A DNA stretch of 64,000 bases from an uncultured Verrucomicrobiales bacterium (lineage in GTDB: Bacteria; Verrucomicrobiota; Verrucomicrobiia; Verrucomicrobiales; Akkermansiaceae), in assembly GCA_937901085.1 (NCBI GenBank), contig CALCHQ010000105.1, positions 29,954 to 93,953 of the forward strand. The letters run 5' to 3'. The notes beneath the pieces are model-generated. The model was given only the letters and a program-made list of their open reading frames with translations, was not told the origin of the DNA and made no database searches. Both the position numbers and the translations under genes were made by a program. Positions 54,463 to 62,796 of the stretch are shown here, piece after piece (positions within the stretch are counted from its first letter, which is position 1; every line of letters begins with the position of its first letter).

Positions 54463-55287
54463 ATGGGCCTTTACCAGGACAACTTTGCCGGTCTTTCCGA
54501 GCTGGAGCGCCTTGCCGCCATGGCGCACGACCCGGTGCGTGTGCATGAAATCGGCGCGGACCAGTGGCCGCTCACCATGATGGCCTGTGGACTCATGGTC
54601 AGCAACGATGAAGAGAAACTCGAGGAAAACTTCGATATCTACGACATCTTTGTCACCAGGACCAGCGTGGCCGCCCGCAAGAGCAGCCTCATCCAGCTCT
54701 CCCGCTTTATCACCGGGCGCAAGGGTGAGGGCTGGAAAGCCCTGCTGCCCTACGCCACCAACGAACTCGATATCGCTCTGAGCCGCAAGGCCGCCACCTA
54801 TGTGGCCACGCTGGCGCAGCCTGGCCCTGCCGAGCCTCTGGCAGGCGTGCAGGAACTGGTCGCCCGCCTGGTGCGCGATGAATTCTGCCCCACCACGCTG
54901 CTCGATGCCATGCTCAGCATGGCCGACATGCGCGTGCTGCCGCTGCTCCAGCCGCTGTTCGAAGTAGAGGCTGACCGCATGGAAGAATTCCTTGATGAGC
55001 TGGAAACCACGCCGAACCGCCTGAGCCTCACCTTCGTGCTGCGAGCATTGGAAACGTACCCGGCGCTGGCGGAATCGGTAACCGATGCCCTCTGCCGCAT
55101 GGCTCCGCTCTCTCCGGTGATTCTCGACCTGGCACTCCCTGTCCCCACCTGGGCTTTCGAAAAGCCCACACCCCAGCCGCTCCACGGTTGGGCGCCTGCT
55201 GAGTACTTTGCCCGCATGCTGCCGGAACTGCAGCCGCATCTGGATGCAGACCAGCTGCAGCGGGTGCGCGAAGCATTCAAGGCGTAA
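54463..55287 (+). CDS. Hypothetical helical-repeat protein, 274 aa
   Basis: Soluble, no signal peptide; Leu/Ala-rich paired helices that resemble HEAT repeats (LSLTFVLRALETYPALAESV, ARKSSLIQLSRFITGRKGEG). No catalytic motif. Begins 16 nt after the YfgM-like gene with a weak AGGA before the ATG. Together with its neighbours it forms the metF cluster; the tRNA-Arg gene follows 30 nt after the stop. Confidence 0.75.
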   Translation: MGLYQDNFAGLSELERLAAMAHDPVRVHEIGADQWPLTMMACGLMVSNDEEKLEENFDIYDIFVTRTSVAARKSSLIQLSRFITGRKGEGWKALLPYATNELDIALSRKAATYVATLAQPGPAEPLAGVQELVARLVRDEFCPTTLLDAMLSMADMRVLPLLQPLFEVEADRMEEFLDELETTPNRLSLTFVLRALETYPALAESVTDALCRMAPLSPVILDLALPVPTWAFEKPTPQPLHGWAPAEYFARMLPELQPHLDADQLQRVREAFKA

Positions 55288-55317
55288 AACACACAGAAAA
55301 ATCGCGCAAACAGAGCC

Positions 55318-55389
55318 GGCCCCGTAGTTCAATGGATAGAACGGCCCTCTCCTAAAGGGCAGATATGGGTTCGATTCCCGTCGGGGCTG
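55318..55389 (+). tRNA. tRNA-Arg (anticodon CCU)
   Basis: Folds as a standard cloverleaf of 72 nt: acceptor GGCCCCG/CGGGGCT, D-stem GTTC/GAAC, anticodon stem GCCCT/AGGGC with loop CTCCTAA (anticodon CCT), variable loop AGAT, T-arm ATGGG/CCCGT with loop TTCGATT, discriminator G. Reads AGG. The CCA end is not encoded. Confidence 0.93.
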
Positions 55390-55415
55390 TTGAGCAAAGC
55401 AAAACCACCTGCTGT

Positions 55416-56408
55416 TCAGTGCGGCAGGTGGTTTTGTATGATTTTGCGGTCGGGGGAGGCCATGGGGGTGGCAGGCAGACGGTGCAGCGGAATGAATTCC
55501 TCGCCGGGGTGGGGGACGGTGTCTGCTGGAGCGCGGTAGAGATGCCGGGTGACTTTGTAGCGCGTGATGCTGTATTTCTGGTCGGCCAGGTGGGGCAGGC
55601 CTGTGCAGAAATCTGCCGGTCGCCTGGGCAGGCGGTACATGCCTTCGTGGCGCTTTCCATCTGCCTGTTTCTCCATGAGCAGGCCGGCAGGAGTGAGCAG
55701 GAAGATGTCGTGATGCTCGACGGCGGTGATTTCCTTTCTGGGAAGCTTGACGGGGAGTGCGGCGGGATTTTCTGCTTTGCACCATGCGCGCAGCGGGCAG
55801 AGCTGGCAGTCGGGGCTGCCGTTTGTGCAGATGGTCTGCCCCAGTTCCATGAGAGCCGAGTTGTAGGCGCGGGGCTGGGTGGGGTGGACGAGGTCGGCCG
55901 CCCATTTCCAATGCAGTTTGCGCCCGGCGGGGGAATCGATGGGGGTGGGGTCGTTGAACAGGCGGGAAAAGACGCGCGAGACGTTGGCATCCACCAGCGG
56001 GGCGGGGCGGTTGCAGGCAAAGCTGAGCAGGGCGCCGACAGTGTAGTCGCCGATGCCGGGTAGGGCGCGGATGGCGCTTTCTTCGGTGGGAAACTGACCG
56101 CCGTGTTGCTGCACGATGGCGCGGGCGGAGGCCTGCAGGGCGCGTACGCGGCGGTAATAGCCCAGCCCCTCCCATGAGCGTAGTGCTTCTTCCTCGCTGG
56201 CTTGGGCCAGGTGTGCCGGGGTGGGGAATTGCTGCATCCAGGCTCCGTACCGCCCCAGGACGGTGGGGATGGTGGTCTGTTGGAGCATGATTTCGCTCAC
56301 CAGTATGGCCCAGGGGTTTGTGGTGCGCCGCCAGGGGTAGTCCCGTCCGTGGATGCTGAACCAGTCGACCAGCGCCTGGGCAATTTCCTGAGCGTGCGGA
56401 AGGCTCAT
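55416..56408 (-). CDS. mutY: A/G-specific adenine glycosylase MutY
   Basis: 330 residues. Removes adenine mispaired with 8-oxoguanine. Visible: DYPWRRTTNPWAILVSEIML with catalytic Glu and QQTT, GLGYYRRVRALQA (helix-hairpin-helix), ALPGIGDYTVGALLSFAC, catalytic Asp in APLVDANVSRVFSR, and the [4Fe-4S] ligands CTNGSPDCQLCPLRAWC (C-x6-C-x2-C-x5-C). A C-terminal Nudix-like region follows, shorter than in E. coli. The start at 56408 overlaps the stop of the SulP gene by 4 bp (ATGA). Confidence 0.95.
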   Translation of the reverse strand: MSLPHAQEIAQALVDWFSIHGRDYPWRRTTNPWAILVSEIMLQQTTIPTVLGRYGAWMQQFPTPAHLAQASEEEALRSWEGLGYYRRVRALQASARAIVQQHGGQFPTEESAIRALPGIGDYTVGALLSFACNRPAPLVDANVSRVFSRLFNDPTPIDSPAGRKLHWKWAADLVHPTQPRAYNSALMELGQTICTNGSPDCQLCPLRAWCKAENPAALPVKLPRKEITAVEHHDIFLLTPAGLLMEKQADGKRHEGMYRLPRRPADFCTGLPHLADQKYSITRYKVTRHLYRAPADTVPHPGEEFIPLHRLPATPMASPDRKIIQNHLPH

Positions 56409-58246
56409 TTGCTGGTCTGGGTGGTGTAGATGGAGATGTCTGCCTGGCGGGTGCCGAGCAGTTGCTGGGCGCGCATGAGCGCTTTGCGGGTGGACATGTT
56501 GGGGTTGCGGGGTTCGACCACAAAGATGTTGCTTTCGTTCTTGCCGCAATTTTCCTGCAGGATGTTCAGCACACCGCTCTTTTTCAGAATGCGGAAGACT
56601 TTGCGGCTGGCACCGGAGATGATGATGTAGCGGCCTTTTTCGCGGATGAAGCGGATGAGTTCTTCCAGCGCACAGACGGAGGTGGCATCCAGATTGCGGG
56701 CATTCCGCATGCGGAGTACGACGACGGCCAGGCTGGGGTCTTCGGCGATGCGTGATACCTGGCGACGGAAGAGGTCGGCCGCGCCGAAGAAGAGGTCGCC
56801 TTCCACGTGGACGATGGAAATCTGGGGCAGGCGCTGTTCGCTCTTGTCGAGTTCGCGCAGGGTTCCGGCGTCGTCGAAGGTGTATTCCACCAGTTCGGGG
56901 CGGGACGCTTTGCGGAGGAAGATGGAGACGGAGATGATGACGCCCACGAAGATGGCAATGTGCAGCGGCAGCAGGAGCGCGGCCAGGAAGGTGATGAGCA
57001 GGACGGTGGCGTCTCCCTTGGTGGAGCGGAAGCAGATGCGGAGCAGCTTTTTGTCGTACAGCGAAATGGCATTGGCCAGAACGAGGGCGGCCAGCACGCA
57101 GTGCGGGATTTTGGAGATGAGCGGGAAGTTGGCCAGAATAAAGGTGATGCCCAGGCAGATGAGGCCGCAGAAGACGCCGGAGAAGCGGGTGGCTGCCCCG
57201 GCAGTGTAGTTGAGCATGGAGCGTGTGAGGGAGGCCGAGCAGGGGAGTGAGGTGGTGAGCGCCGAGCCCATGTTGGCCATGCCGACGGCAAAGGTGTCCT
57301 GATTCAGGTTGACGGGTTCGCCTGTCTTGGCAGAGAGGGTTTTGCTCATCACGGTCTGCTCCAGCGTGGAGAGGAAGGCGATACCCATGATGACCGGAAT
57401 GAGTTCATTGATATGGCCGGCGAGTTCTCCCAGCGCGGGGGCGCGGCAGACGAGGTCGCTCATGGTGAAGTCCTTGAGCATGCGTACCCCGGCAAAGTGG
57501 CCGCCTGCCCAGGGCTGGCTGAGAACCCAGTTGAGGATGCTCATGAGTACCAGGATGACGGCGAAGGTGGGCAGCCGGCGCAGGTATTTCTTGAGAGGGA
57601 TGAAGAGGGCAAAGCTGAGCAGCCCTAGCACGATGGGCTGCCATTGTACCATGTGCAGGTTGCCGGCGATGGCGCTGGTCATGGTGAAGAAGGAGCTGCC
57701 GGCATCCACGTCGTTGATGCCGAGAACATAGCGGGCTTGCGAGGCGATGATGAGGGTGGCTGCCCCGGTGACGTAGCCGACCAGCACGCTGCGGCTCACG
57801 AATTGCAGCATTTCAGTCGCTTTGACAAAGGCTCCGATGACGCAGAACAGACCGGCCATGAAGACGATGAGTGGCACGAAGATGTGCGGCTGGCTCTGGA
57901 TGGCGGGGGAGGAGGCCAGGAAGAAGCTGGCCAGCATGAAGGCGGTGGCGTTACTCGGTCCGCTGACGGTCAGGCTGCAGCGGGTGAAGAGCGGGGCAAT
58001 GAAGGTACCTACGGTGGCGGCCATGATGCCGTAGATGCTGTCCAGCCCGGCCATGGCGGCAAAGGCCATGCCCTGGGGAAGCCCCACCAGCGCCACATCG
58101 GTGGCGGCTTTCAAATCCCTCCCGGCTTTGTGCAGGTTGTAGCCTTTGAGGGCGTGCCGCACCGGCAGCGGGTCTATCATGCCCTGTGCCATGAACTGCC
58201 GGAGCTGATTCCAGCCTCTGCGGGCTCTGTTAAGCACCATTCCCAT
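56405..58246 (-). CDS. SulP family anion transporter with STAS domain, 613 aa
   Basis: About 12 membrane segments in the SLC26/SulP pattern: VALVGLPQGMAFAAMAGLDS, YGIMAATVGTFIAPLFTRCS, the TVSGPSNATAFMLASFFLAS segment, and TSLPCSASLTRSMLNYTAG. A C-terminal STAS domain from about residue 455 (LPQISIVHVEGDLFFGAADL, RNLDATSVCALEELIRFIRE). Transports anions such as sulfate, bicarbonate or chloride; substrate is not deducible. Translationally coupled to mutY (4-bp overlap). Confidence 0.92.
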   Translation of the reverse strand: MGMVLNRARRGWNQLRQFMAQGMIDPLPVRHALKGYNLHKAGRDLKAATDVALVGLPQGMAFAAMAGLDSIYGIMAATVGTFIAPLFTRCSLTVSGPSNATAFMLASFFLASSPAIQSQPHIFVPLIVFMAGLFCVIGAFVKATEMLQFVSRSVLVGYVTGAATLIIASQARYVLGINDVDAGSSFFTMTSAIAGNLHMVQWQPIVLGLLSFALFIPLKKYLRRLPTFAVILVLMSILNWVLSQPWAGGHFAGVRMLKDFTMSDLVCRAPALGELAGHINELIPVIMGIAFLSTLEQTVMSKTLSAKTGEPVNLNQDTFAVGMANMGSALTTSLPCSASLTRSMLNYTAGAATRFSGVFCGLICLGITFILANFPLISKIPHCVLAALVLANAISLYDKKLLRICFRSTKGDATVLLITFLAALLLPLHIAIFVGVIISVSIFLRKASRPELVEYTFDDAGTLRELDKSEQRLPQISIVHVEGDLFFGAADLFRRQVSRIAEDPSLAVVVLRMRNARNLDATSVCALEELIRFIREKGRYIIISGASRKVFRILKKSGVLNILQENCGKNESNIFVVEPRNPNMSTRKALMRAQQLLGTRQADISIYTTQTSK

Positions 58247-58255
58247 TTGCCCTGT

Positions 58256-58284
58256 ATTCTATCATCTCCGCGCATCCACCGCAA
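58256..58284 (-). promoter_or_regulatory. SulP-mutY promoter, nearly leaderless
   Basis: Minus strand TTGCGG (58279-58284), 17 nt, TAGAAT (58256-58261), 9 nt before the ATG at 58246. Confidence 0.5.
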
Positions 58285-58344
58285 GCGGAATTCGCCGGAA
58301 CGCGCTTGCGAGATTCAAATTATCGGGCTGTTCCAATATTGAGC

Positions 58345-58373
58345 TTGCTTTTTTTTGTCATTTATGGTATTTT
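58345..58373 (+). promoter_or_regulatory. Promoter of the duplicated-domain lipoprotein
   Basis: TTGCTT (58345-58350), 17 nt, TATTTT (58368-58373), 10 nt before the ATG at 58384. Confidence 0.5.
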
Positions 58374-58383
58374 CTGTGTCAGC

Positions 58384-59655
58384 ATGAAGGTAAAATTATA
58401 TCTAGTTGCCAGCGCTGCCCTGGTGGTGGCCTCCTGTAGTTCCACCAATGACACGATTACGCGCAATCGCGCCAGCGTGGTCGCCAAGCCGCAGACCAAT
58501 GCTCCTGCCAGGTATCTGGCATTGCCGGGGCAGGCTGCCGTGGCCGTTGCCGGTGTGGACGATGCTTTTGATTCTCAGGTAGCCCAGTACGGCGCACAGC
58601 CGCAGACAGGGGCTGCCATGGGTGCTGCCATGGGGCAGGCCGCCGCTAATTCTGTGGCTGGCGCTCTGGCTCCCCTGCAGCAGACTCCCAGCCCGATGCT
58701 GCCTGCCGGCAGCGCTGCTCCCACCTACATTCACCAGACCGCCATGCCGGGTCAGGCTGTGGTCGGCATGGTGCCCGGTGCTGATGCCGGCGCTCAGCCT
58801 GGTGTTGCCGGTGTCCCCGGTATGGGTGGCATGAACGCCATGCCCATCAACTATTCCGTGCGTATCACGAACAGCACGCCGGGTAAGATTTTTGTGGAGG
58901 CTCAAGATGCCGCCGGTGCCATTTATCCCTGTGGTTTCTTGGACGGTGGCCGCAGCGCGACCACTCCGCTCGAACAGGCAGACCCCATTGCCGGACCCAT
59001 CACCATTGTGGTGCGTGACCCGGATAAGGAAGGTGCGCCTGAAATCCGCCGTTTCAAGGTGAATCCTCCTGCTTTCTATGTGGGCAAGACGGTGGGTATC
59101 AGCATTATTCCCGGTGGTAAGTACCACGCCAGCGTGGATGGCAACGTGTATGCCAGCGGCGAGGCTGTGGCTCCGCCCCCCGTGGCAGTACCGAACATGA
59201 TGGCCACCACGCCCATGCCGACTCCCGGAGGTGTGATGAATTACACCGTGAAAATCACCAACACCACCCCCGGCAAGATTCTTGTCGAAGCCCGCGATGC
59301 CGCCGGTGTCGAGTTCCCCTGTGGCGAAATGGCTGGGGGCGAAAGCAAGTCCACCCCCCGCGAGCAGGTGGCTCCCATCAAGGGGCCGATTACGGTGATT
59401 GTGCGCGATCCCGATAAGGAAGGGTTCCCGGAAATCCGCCGTTACAAGGTGAATCCGCCCGCCAGCTATGCAGGCAAGACCCTGGGCATCAGCATTGTTC
59501 CCGGTGGTCAGTACCACGCCAGCCTGGATGGTCAGGTGTACTACACCTATACTCCCCCGGAGGCTCCCATCACCACGAATCCTCAGCCTGTTGCTCCGGC
59601 TGCAGCTCCTGCCGCCGCTGCCCCGGCTCCGGCCGCAGCTCCGGCGGGCATCTGA
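58384..59655 (+). CDS. Lipoprotein with two copies of a ~100-residue domain, 423 aa
   Basis: Lipobox VVASC (Cys 18). After a Ala/Gly/Pro/Met-rich low-complexity stretch (residues about 60-155) come two near-identical domains, about residues 157-255 and 280-378. Both have (V/I)-x-N-(S/T)-TPGKI-(F/L)-VEA-(Q/R)-DAAG, then GPIT-(I/V)-(V/I)-VRDPDKEG, EIRR-(F/Y)-KVNPPA and GKT-(V/L)-GISI-(I/V)-PGG. The tail is Ala/Pro repeats. The domains look like beta-sandwich surface modules, repeated by duplication. Function unknown. A strong terminator follows. Confidence 0.85.
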   Translation: MKVKLYLVASAALVVASCSSTNDTITRNRASVVAKPQTNAPARYLALPGQAAVAVAGVDDAFDSQVAQYGAQPQTGAAMGAAMGQAAANSVAGALAPLQQTPSPMLPAGSAAPTYIHQTAMPGQAVVGMVPGADAGAQPGVAGVPGMGGMNAMPINYSVRITNSTPGKIFVEAQDAAGAIYPCGFLDGGRSATTPLEQADPIAGPITIVVRDPDKEGAPEIRRFKVNPPAFYVGKTVGISIIPGGKYHASVDGNVYASGEAVAPPPVAVPNMMATTPMPTPGGVMNYTVKITNTTPGKILVEARDAAGVEFPCGEMAGGESKSTPREQVAPIKGPITVIVRDPDKEGFPEIRRYKVNPPASYAGKTLGISIVPGGQYHASLDGQVYYTYTPPEAPITTNPQPVAPAAAPAAAAPAPAAAPAGI

Positions 59656-59686
59656 TGGGTTGAATGTCAAGCTTGACCGAACACCC

Positions 59687-59724
59687 GGAACCGCTTTCCG
59701 CACGGAAAGCGGTTCCGCCTTTTA
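59687..59724 (+). terminator. Intrinsic terminator
   Basis: GGAACCGCTTTCC (59687-59699), GCAC loop, GGAAAGCGGTTCC (59704-59716), then GCC and TTTT. Confidence 0.9.
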
Positions 59725-59732
59725 TATCATGC

Positions 59733-59761
59733 TTGCAGAAGATCCGGGCGGGGCGTTATAT
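59733..59761 (+). promoter_or_regulatory. Leaderless promoter of the small membrane protein gene
   Basis: TTGCAG (59733-59738), 17 nt, TTATAT (59756-59761), 7 nt before the ATG at 59769. It follows directly on the preceding terminator. Confidence 0.55.
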
Positions 59762-59768
59762 CATAGTC

Positions 59769-59987
59769 ATGTGCAAACCATTTCGAGACTACCTGACCCT
59801 CACCCGCGAATATACGCGGGAAATCATCACCTTTGGCGGCTTCGTGCTGATGTGCTTTGTATATAGCGATTTCCGCCAGCTGGCACGCGACCAGTCCACC
59901 ACAGCGGCGCAGACGGTCGAAATCCTGCGTGCCATGGATGGCCGCCTGGGTATCATTGAACACCACACCGCCACCCCTGCGTTATGA
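59769..59987 (+). CDS. Small single-helix membrane protein, 72 aa (holin-like)
   Basis: One membrane segment (EIITFGGFVLMCFVYSDF) after a basic cytoplasmic N-terminus, then a short soluble part. Its stop overlaps the start of an M15 peptidase gene by 4 bp (ATGA). Size, topology and coupling to a peptidoglycan hydrolase resemble a phage holin beside an endolysin, though no sequence family is recognised and no other phage genes are near. A simple membrane anchor is an alternative. Confidence 0.65.
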   Translation: MCKPFRDYLTLTREYTREIITFGGFVLMCFVYSDFRQLARDQSTTAAQTVEILRAMDGRLGIIEHHTATPAL

Positions 59988-60568
59988 AGACCAGTATACG
60001 CCGTATCCAGTCGCATCTGGGCATCAGCGCCGACGGCATCATCGGGCCTCAGACGCTGCGGGCCATCAGCTCGGCTCTGGGAATTCAGGAAATACCGGCT
60101 TGGCCCACGCAGGCAGAAGTGCGCCGCGGTACGAGCATCTTTGGCGCACCGGGGCAGGAATCGTCGCTGGTGAGCATTCTGCCGGCTTATCCGCTCTATT
60201 TTGAGGGCAAGGCAGTCCGCAGCATCCGGGTTCACCAGCTCATTGCCCCGCATGTACAGCAGGCGCTTCGCGAGGTGCTGGCGCATTACGGCGAGACGGA
60301 AATTCACCGTCTGGGGCTCGATCAGTACGGCGGTAGCTACAATTTCCGCCCCACGGCGAGCGGGAATGCGTTATCCATGCATGCCTGGGGAATTGCACTC
60401 GATTTTGCTCCGCGTACCAACGGGCTGAAAGTCGGTTCTCCCCGCGCAACGTTGTCGCACCCGGACTGCCAGGTCTGGTGGGAAATCTGGGAACTGCATG
60501 GGGCTGTTTCGCTGGGGCGCGAACGGAACTATGACTGGATGCACCTGCAGTTTGCGCGGCTGAGCTGA
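59984..60568 (+). CDS. M15-type peptidoglycan peptidase (endolysin-like), 194 aa
   Basis: Zinc-binding SMHAWGIALDF (S-x-H-x-x-G-x-A-x-D) and a final WMHLQF His, the signature of M15 L-Ala-D-Glu/D-Ala-D-Ala peptidases of the phage endolysin type. The N-terminal 35 residues (RRIQSHLGISADGIIGPQTL) look like a short peptidoglycan-binding repeat (PG_binding_1). No signal peptide, so export would need a holin-like partner, as the coupled upstream gene could provide. Good candidate for a captured phage lysis module. Confidence 0.85.
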   Translation: MKTSIRRIQSHLGISADGIIGPQTLRAISSALGIQEIPAWPTQAEVRRGTSIFGAPGQESSLVSILPAYPLYFEGKAVRSIRVHQLIAPHVQQALREVLAHYGETEIHRLGLDQYGGSYNFRPTASGNALSMHAWGIALDFAPRTNGLKVGSPRATLSHPDCQVWWEIWELHGAVSLGRERNYDWMHLQFARLS

Positions 60569-60680
60569 GATAAGGCAGACGAGCATCGGCAGTCTGCAAT
60601 GGATTGATAGGGCGCAATTCGGGAACCGGACTTGCTGCTGGCTTTACATGTGCAGGAAAATATGCTACTGTGGGGGGGAT

Positions 60681-61682
60681 ATGATGAACCTGCCGATTCG
60701 CCCCCGACGCAACCGCAAGTCTGCCGCTGTCCGTGGTCTCATGCGCGAGACTACGCTCTCGGCTGCCAATCTGATTTACCCCATGTTTGTGCAGGAGGGG
60801 AGTGAGGATACCCCCATCGAGTCGCTGCCGGGCTGCACCCGCTGGAGTGTGGCGGGTATTGCTGGGGAATGCCGTCGGCTGTATGCGCTGGGAATTTCGT
60901 GCGTGGACTTGTTTGCCGTGGTGCCGGAGGAGAAGAAGGATGCTGCCGGCACCGAGGCATGGAATCCGGAGGGCGTTGTGCCGCGTGCCATCCGTGCCAT
61001 CAAGGCTGCCGTGCCGGAGATGTGCGTGATGACGGATGTGGCGCTCGACCCGTTCAATACCTACGGTCAGGATGGCCTGGTGCGCGAATATGCGGATGGT
61101 TCATACGAAATTCTGAACGATGAGACGGTGGAGGCGCTGTGCCGCCAGGCTCTTTGCCATGCCCGCGCCGGGGCCGATATTATTTCTCCCAGCGACATGA
61201 TGGATGGCCGCATCGCTGCCCTCCGCTCCGCGCTGGATGCCGAAGGCTACACGAAGGTTTCCCTCATGAGTTACACCGCCAAGTATGCTTCTGCTTTCTA
61301 TGGTCCGTTCCGCGGAGCGCTGGGCAGCGCTCCGAAATTCGGGGATAAGAAAACGTACCAGATGGATCCCGCCAATGTGCGTGAAGCGCTGCGCGAGGCC
61401 ATGCTCGATGCTGCTGAGGGTGCTGATTTCCTCATGGTAAAGCCTGCTACACTGTATCTGGATGTCATTGCTGAAATGCGCCGTGCCACAACGCTTCCCA
61501 TTGCTGCCTACCATGTGAGCGGGGAGTACCTCATGGTGAAAGCTGCAGCTGCTTCCGGCTGGCTGGATGAGAGACAATGCATGCTTGAATCGCTGCTTTC
61601 CATCCGTCGCGCCGGGGCAGATATGATTCTCACCTATGCCGCGCCGCAGGTGGCTGAATGGCTGGAGGGCGGCTGCTTGTAA
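60681..61682 (+). CDS. hemB: Delta-aminolevulinic acid dehydratase (porphobilinogen synthase)
   Basis: 333 residues. Condenses two 5-aminolevulinate molecules in haem synthesis. Schiff-base lysines in SYTAKYASAFYGPFRGAL and ADFLMVKPATLYLDVI; ISPSDMMDGRI and YHVSGEY also present. The metal loop reads DVALDPFNTYGQDG with Asp instead of the Cys-rich zinc motif, so it belongs to the Mg/zinc-independent group. A G-run (60672-60678) precedes the tandem ATGs at 60681 and 60684; either may be the start. Confidence 0.97.
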   Translation: MMNLPIRPRRNRKSAAVRGLMRETTLSAANLIYPMFVQEGSEDTPIESLPGCTRWSVAGIAGECRRLYALGISCVDLFAVVPEEKKDAAGTEAWNPEGVVPRAIRAIKAAVPEMCVMTDVALDPFNTYGQDGLVREYADGSYEILNDETVEALCRQALCHARAGADIISPSDMMDGRIAALRSALDAEGYTKVSLMSYTAKYASAFYGPFRGALGSAPKFGDKKTYQMDPANVREALREAMLDAAEGADFLMVKPATLYLDVIAEMRRATTLPIAAYHVSGEYLMVKAAAASGWLDERQCMLESLLSIRRAGADMILTYAAPQVAEWLEGGCL

Positions 61683-61713
61683 TTCCTCTGCTTATCCCAC
61701 TTCCCACCCCTCC

Positions 61714-62775
61714 ATGGCACGCCGAAGCAAACTTGCGCGCAAGGATACGCTGCTTATTTTCCTGGTGCTGCTCGTAGCCGGGCTGCTTATGGAGCGCTTT
61801 GGCGGCGATGATACGCTGCTGCGCTGGCTGGGGGCTGCCCCGCAGGTGGAGCAGGCTGCGTATGCGCCGACGATTGGCGCGCCTGCGCTTTCGGCCGATG
61901 TGGCGCATACTGCTCCGTTGCAGAAGCAGGTGGATATAGCCGCTATTCCTAAGCCGGGCAAGCCGGTACGCTTCCTCATGCACAATGTGCAGAACTACTT
62001 TGTGGAAGGTGAGACATACCGCTCCCGCTATGTGCTGAAACCCAAATCCAGAGAGGCTCGCGAGGCGGTGGTGGAGGTGATAGCTTCCGCGCATCCGGCT
62101 ATCGTAGGGCTTATCGAAATCGGCGGCCCCGTGGCTTTGCTGGATTTACGGCAGCGCCTGGCAGAGCAGGGACTGGAATACCCCTACTTCCGCGTACTGC
62201 CCCGGCAGGGTGAAGACCGGGCCTTGGCGATTCTTTCCCGATTCCCCATTGTGCAGGATCACTCACAGGAAAATGTGAAACTGCACCAGCAGAAGCGGCG
62301 CAAGATGCTGCGCGGCATCCTGGATGTGACTGTGCGGCTGGATGACGGCCGCCTGTACCGCATTATCGGCGCTCACCTGAAATCCCGCGTGTCGGACAAT
62401 GCCGGGGCGGCCACCGCCCTGCGTAAACAGGAAGCCTACACGCTGGCTCAGCATCTCCAGCACATAGCGCGCACGCAGAAGGGACTGCCCGTCCTCGTGT
62501 TCGGAGACTGGAATGACGGCCCTGTCGATGACGCTCCGCAGATTCTGCTGCAAGGGCTGTCTGCGGATGCTGCGCTGCGCCGTCTTTCGCCCGAAGATTC
62601 TCGAGGAGAGGAATGGACACTTTATTTCAAGCGCGGTAAGGAATACTGCATTTACGACCAGATTTTCGTAAATGCCGTCCTCCGCGAGCGTATGCGCGGG
62701 CAGGGCGGTATCGTTGATATTCCTGCCACTGCCAAGGCTTCCGACCACCGCGCCGTCTGGTGTGATTTGCGCTAG
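61714..62775 (+). CDS. Membrane-anchored EEP (endonuclease/exonuclease/phosphatase) family protein, 353 aa
   Basis: N-terminal membrane segment (LLIFLVLLVAGLLMERF) then an EEP domain: RFLMHNVQNYF, VGLIEIGGPVALLDLRQRL with the metal Glu, LAILSRFPIV, RIIGAHLKSR, VLVFGDWNDGPVDDAPQIL (catalytic D-x-N) and SDHRAVWCDL (final SDH). Substrate could be DNA, phospholipid or a phosphorylated small molecule. Tethered outside the cytoplasm by the single helix. It follows hemB by 31 nt on the same strand. Confidence 0.9.
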   Translation: MARRSKLARKDTLLIFLVLLVAGLLMERFGGDDTLLRWLGAAPQVEQAAYAPTIGAPALSADVAHTAPLQKQVDIAAIPKPGKPVRFLMHNVQNYFVEGETYRSRYVLKPKSREAREAVVEVIASAHPAIVGLIEIGGPVALLDLRQRLAEQGLEYPYFRVLPRQGEDRALAILSRFPIVQDHSQENVKLHQQKRRKMLRGILDVTVRLDDGRLYRIIGAHLKSRVSDNAGAATALRKQEAYTLAQHLQHIARTQKGLPVLVFGDWNDGPVDDAPQILLQGLSADAALRRLSPEDSRGEEWTLYFKRGKEYCIYDQIFVNAVLRERMRGQGGIVDIPATAKASDHRAVWCDLR

Positions 62776-62796
62776 AGGGGAGCCAGGAAGCCAGAC

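Noticed and set aside
55318..55389. tRNA-Arg as the attachment site of the integrase at 62.8 kb
   Set aside because: The integrase is 7.4 kb away with only housekeeping genes between, and no duplicate of the tRNA 3' end was found in the window.
54448..56523. A long open frame spanning tRNA-Arg and mutY on the minus strand
   Set aside because: It runs across the tRNA and reads through mutY in the wrong frame; its protein is low-complexity Pro/Arg/His.
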